DNA of 64,000 bases, taken from Alkalibacterium pelagium. Its GTDB lineage: Bacteria; Bacillota; Bacilli; Lactobacillales; Carnobacteriaceae_A. How positions within the stretch are numbered: the first letter of the stretch is position 1; every line of letters begins with the position of its first letter. Made by a program: the position numbers and the translations under genes. The notes beneath the pieces are model-generated. The model did not search any database and had not been told where the DNA came from. It worked only from the letters and a program-made list of their open reading frames with translations. The stretch lies in contig NZ_FNZU01000015.1 in assembly GCF_900109325.1 (NCBI RefSeq), positions 1 to 64,000 of the forward strand, in the 5' to 3' direction. Below, piece by piece: positions 61,287 to 64,000 of the stretch.

Positions 61287-62621
61287 ATGAAAATAAAAAA
61301 TAAACAATTAAAATCTTACCCTTTTATTTTTATAGTGATTATTTTTACTTTTTTTATATACAGTAATCATGAAATGGAATATGATTACTCTGTATTAGTT
61401 ACTAATTTTATCATTATAATATTAAGTTTAATATTTATGGTATTAGGAGATAATTATAACTTCAGTCTAAACAAGGTTCTGATGTTATTCTTCTTCTTCT
61501 TTTTTGGAATTGCTCCAATAATACAGTATCAACGAGGTATTGTATTATGGAGTTATGATCTATACTATTCAAGTTATGATTATTACAGAATGAATGTGAT
61601 AATCATACTCATTATGATTTTATACCAATTTCTATACAGAATATTTTCGAAATTTAAAAGTAGTAATATTGAAAAAACTATTTTAAGTAACAATGAGATA
61701 AGCTTCAGATTTATATCTCATAAGAAGATACTTTTGTTATCATTTTTTAGTACATTTTTAATAATTATAATCTTTGATTTCAGCTTATTCAATATGATCT
61801 TAAGAGATGGTAATAATATACTAAATAATAGTACTCAAATATTAATTTTTAATTATTTCATAAGACCGATTCCACTTATATGTTTAATATATTATAAAAT
61901 AAATAAGAAGATGGTTTCTTCTAAAATATCTAAGAATGAATTGATATTGTGGGCATTTGCCCTTTTAACAAATTTCCCTACTGGAGCACCTCGTTTTTAT
62001 ATTGCGGCATTATATATACCTTTATTGATTTTGTACATCTATAGAATAAAAAAACGTTATCTTTCTCTTAATAAAATACTTATTTTTGGACTTCTATTTG
62101 TTTTTCCATTTTTGGATCAGGCTAGAAGTGTCAATAGTTTGAGTGAGCTAAAATTTGGATTTGATTTTAAGATGTTTACACAAGGCCATTTCGATTCATA
62201 TCAAATGTTCATGCAAGTTGTTAATGAAAATATAATAACTTACGGTAATCAGTTACTAACATCATTCTTTTTCTTTGTTCCTAGAACAATCTGGACTAAC
62301 AAATCTGTTGGAAGTGGAATGTTAATAGCTAATCAATCAAACTTTTATTTTAATAACGTATCAATGAATTTTTTTGGAGAAGGCTATATTAATTTTGGTT
62401 ATTTAGGAATAATATTGTTTCTTATTATTATTTCTTATCTAAACGCACGACTGGACTTAATATATTGGTCTGATTCAGAAAACTCAGCAAACAATATACT
62501 TTATTTGTTGAGCTTAGGGTTGTTATTTTTCGTTCTAAGAGGAGATTTACTTAGTGGATTTGCTTTTACTTTTGGATTGTTTATTAGTGCTATACTTGTA
62601 TTTCGAATCATTAGAGTATAA
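61287..62621 (+). CDS. oligosaccharide repeat-unit polymerase (Wzy-like)
   Basis: Membrane protein of 444 residues with about 11-12 spans. Family pointers are FVPRTIWTNKSVGSGM near 335-350 and FFGEGYINFGYLGI near 365-378, which recur in O-antigen and capsule Wzy proteins. Expected to polymerise the D-/L-FucNAc repeat units from the upstream genes. Very AT-rich. AAGAAGGAGTTTAA precedes ATG 61287. No flippase gene is seen for this operon within the window. Confidence 0.78.
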   Translation: MKIKNKQLKSYPFIFIVIIFTFFIYSNHEMEYDYSVLVTNFIIIILSLIFMVLGDNYNFSLNKVLMLFFFFFFGIAPIIQYQRGIVLWSYDLYYSSYDYYRMNVIIILIMILYQFLYRIFSKFKSSNIEKTILSNNEISFRFISHKKILLLSFFSTFLIIIIFDFSLFNMILRDGNNILNNSTQILIFNYFIRPIPLICLIYYKINKKMVSSKISKNELILWAFALLTNFPTGAPRFYIAALYIPLLILYIYRIKKRYLSLNKILIFGLLFVFPFLDQARSVNSLSELKFGFDFKMFTQGHFDSYQMFMQVVNENIITYGNQLLTSFFFFVPRTIWTNKSVGSGMLIANQSNFYFNNVSMNFFGEGYINFGYLGIILFLIIISYLNARLDLIYWSDSENSANNILYLLSLGLLFFVLRGDLLSGFAFTFGLFISAILVFRIIRV

Positions 62622-62948
62622 TTTATCAATATAATAAATACCTTTTATTAGTAACACTTAAACGATAATTTTTCGTGAAGGGGATATGCTCTCGTAGCAT
62701 AAATTCTTATTATAGGGTTGTTTTTTAATAATACAATTACTTAAATACCGATTCTTAAATATTTTGAAGATAGAGCTAATTAAACTATTAGATTTCATCT
62801 TAAATAGTTTTCAAAAAAAGCGTAAAATAAATAGGTTCTGAATAAATTGTGGTTCTATAATGGAGATTAAAGAATCAAATTATTTATATCTTCTGGATGA
62901 ATTCAAATTCAAGAAACATTTATAAATTTCATAAGGAGTTTTGATTTA
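62622..62948. other. 327-bp AT-rich gap, no gene seen
   Basis: Only a small stem TATGCT-CTCGT-AGCATA at 62685-62701 stands out. No open frame of substance. It may carry a promoter or be the remnant of a decayed gene between the polymerase and the GT2. Confidence 0.4.
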
Positions 62949-63929
62949 ATGACCACTATTTCATATATTATGCCAACATTTAATAACATAACTTTACTGA
63001 AAAGATCTATAGCCTCAATAGTTAAAGAATTAAAAAATACTGATGAGTTAATAATAATCGATGATGGAAGTACTGATGGTACTACTGAATATTTAATGGA
63101 AAAGTACTTTGACACTCCAAATGTTATCATATTATCTCAGACTAATAATGGGTCAGGATCAGCTAGAAATAAAGGAATTGAAATATGTAATTCCGATTAC
63201 ATATGGTTTGTAGATTCAGATGATTACATCCTAGAAGGTTCTTCTGATATTATAAAAAACCATCTAAATAAAACCCCTTGCGATATACTATATTTTGACT
63301 ATCTAACTTTTGATGGGAATTTTGAAGAGTATAAAAATATTGGAATTGAAATTAAAGACAAGACTGGGCTTATGTTTACTCAACATTACCCATGGAATAA
63401 AGTTATTAAGAAAAGTTTATTTGATGGAGTAAAATTTCCAAATCAGAATATAAGGTATGTTGATCAAGGTACTATTCCGGTGATAATCAGTAAAGCAAAC
63501 AGTATTGATTACTTAGAACGAGCTTTATACTATTATGACTATAGTAATACAAATAATGTATCAAAAAAATACAAAAAAAATAATGATATTTACATTGCTT
63601 TTAACCATCTTATATTTTATTGGGAGAATGGTGTATTTAACAAAGAAGAAATCGAAAACTTATACATAAACACTTTTTTATTTTCGCATGTATATAATAT
63701 TTCTGACATTAGATTGTGTTCTATATACAAACACGCTATGACTATATCAAAATATTTAAATAACAACTTTTCTAATTGGAAAGAAACATTTCATATGAGA
63801 AAAAGGGATATAAATAAACGAAAGACTAATATAGATAAGTTGAAAATAAAAATAATTATAGCTCGAATATTTATATTTTCCCCTAGAATAGCTTCTATAG
63901 CTATTTATTTATTAAAAAAGCTTAAATGA
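62949..63929 (+). CDS. GT2 family glycosyltransferase
   Basis: GT-A enzyme of 326 residues: ISYIMPTFNNITLLKRS, IDDGSTDGTTEYL and DXD motif FVDSDDYI near 92-97. The C-terminus is basic and hydrophobic (IIIARIFIFSPRIASIAIYLL), suggesting membrane association. Very AT-rich, like its neighbours from 60 kb. ATAAGGAGTTTTGATTTA precedes ATG 62949. Probably the start of a further block of variable capsule genes that continues past the window. Confidence 0.85.
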   Translation: MTTISYIMPTFNNITLLKRSIASIVKELKNTDELIIIDDGSTDGTTEYLMEKYFDTPNVIILSQTNNGSGSARNKGIEICNSDYIWFVDSDDYILEGSSDIIKNHLNKTPCDILYFDYLTFDGNFEEYKNIGIEIKDKTGLMFTQHYPWNKVIKKSLFDGVKFPNQNIRYVDQGTIPVIISKANSIDYLERALYYYDYSNTNNVSKKYKKNNDIYIAFNHLIFYWENGVFNKEEIENLYINTFLFSHVYNISDIRLCSIYKHAMTISKYLNNNFSNWKETFHMRKRDINKRKTNIDKLKIKIIIARIFIFSPRIASIAIYLLKKLK

Positions 63930-64000
63930 TTTTTCGAATATTTGGTAGGTCCTCTATACAATGCGTTAAATAAAAATAGATTATATTGGATAGACAAGAA

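Noticed and set aside
1-64000. Prophage or conjugative element
   Set aside because: No integrase, phage structural, relaxase or type IV secretion genes are seen; only the edge IS is mobile.

Overview
The window reads as a chromosomal segment of a low-GC Gram-positive bacterium of the Firmicutes. The signs are strong AGGAGG-type ribosome binding sites, frequent GTG/TTG starts, extended -10 promoters, CpsBCD/CapABC-type tyrosine-kinase capsule regulation, an LCP ligase and CDP-polyol (teichoic acid-like) enzymes. The protein repertoire (M29 aminopeptidase, GH1 glucosidase, EstA-like esterase, TupA-like ATP-grasp) suggests Lactobacillales, perhaps a haloalkaliphilic Carnobacteriaceae such as Alkalibacterium or Marinilactibacillus. 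That genus-level guess is inference only.

Layout. 0-0.9 kb: the 5' end of an ISL3-type transposase gene (minus strand, running off the window) and a tRNA-Arg(CCT). 0.9-19.9 kb: a housekeeping and accessory mosaic. It holds a FAD monooxygenase broken by a Trp-to-stop change, an OsmC/esterase/acetyltransferase operon, a NERD-domain protein with a non-canonical start, an M29 aminopeptidase, a TetR regulator, an aldo/keto reductase, a flavodoxin, a GH1 glucosidase, a DgkB-like lipid kinase, methionine aminopeptidase with a short membrane protein and a DJ-1 protein, an APH-like kinase, a UGT-type glycosyltransferase, YihY and an acyltransferase. 20-64 kb: almost entirely cell-surface polysaccharide biogenesis.

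The surface region has several modules. (i) galE, then a Wzx/Wzy cluster (21.9-31.05 kb) with a flippase, an initiating transferase, four GT2 enzymes, a polymerase and UDP-GlcNAc 2-epimerase. (ii) Two large secreted peptidoglycan hydrolases, an amidase and a glucosaminidase (31.07-37.4 kb), that share an acidic linker and a tandem repeat, 97 residues long in the amidase. (iii) A Wzz-like protein whose cytosolic tail looks like a dead BY-kinase, a second polymerase and a GT4 (37.7-41.3 kb). (iv) A polyol-phosphate cassette: TagB/TagF-like transferase, IspD/TarI-like cytidylyltransferase and FGGY kinase (41.4-44.9 kb). (v) A TupA-like ATP-grasp protein, UDP-glucuronate epimerase, LCP ligase and UDP-glucose dehydrogenase (45.1-49.5 kb), pointing to an acidic uronate polymer. 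(vi) A capsule operon resembling Staphylococcus aureus type 5/8 enzymes in the order A-B-C-D-M-N-L-E-F-G, followed by a GT4, a polymerase and a GT2 (49.8-63.9 kb). It predicts a D-FucNAc/L-FucNAc core.

Dispersed non-coding repeats are the other notable layer. One family of 30-40 bp palindromes (GAATG...CATTC type) forms three clusters around the NERD gene and after the DJ-1 gene. A second and a third family (AGTTCAG...CTGAACT and AATCTGG...CCAGATT types) fill the 844-bp galE upstream gap and part of the gap after the APH gene. The best candidates for something new are the paired repeat-bearing hydrolases embedded in the EPS locus, the kinase/cytidylyltransferase/transferase cassette, the BY-kinase-like Wzz tail, and the palindrome arrays.
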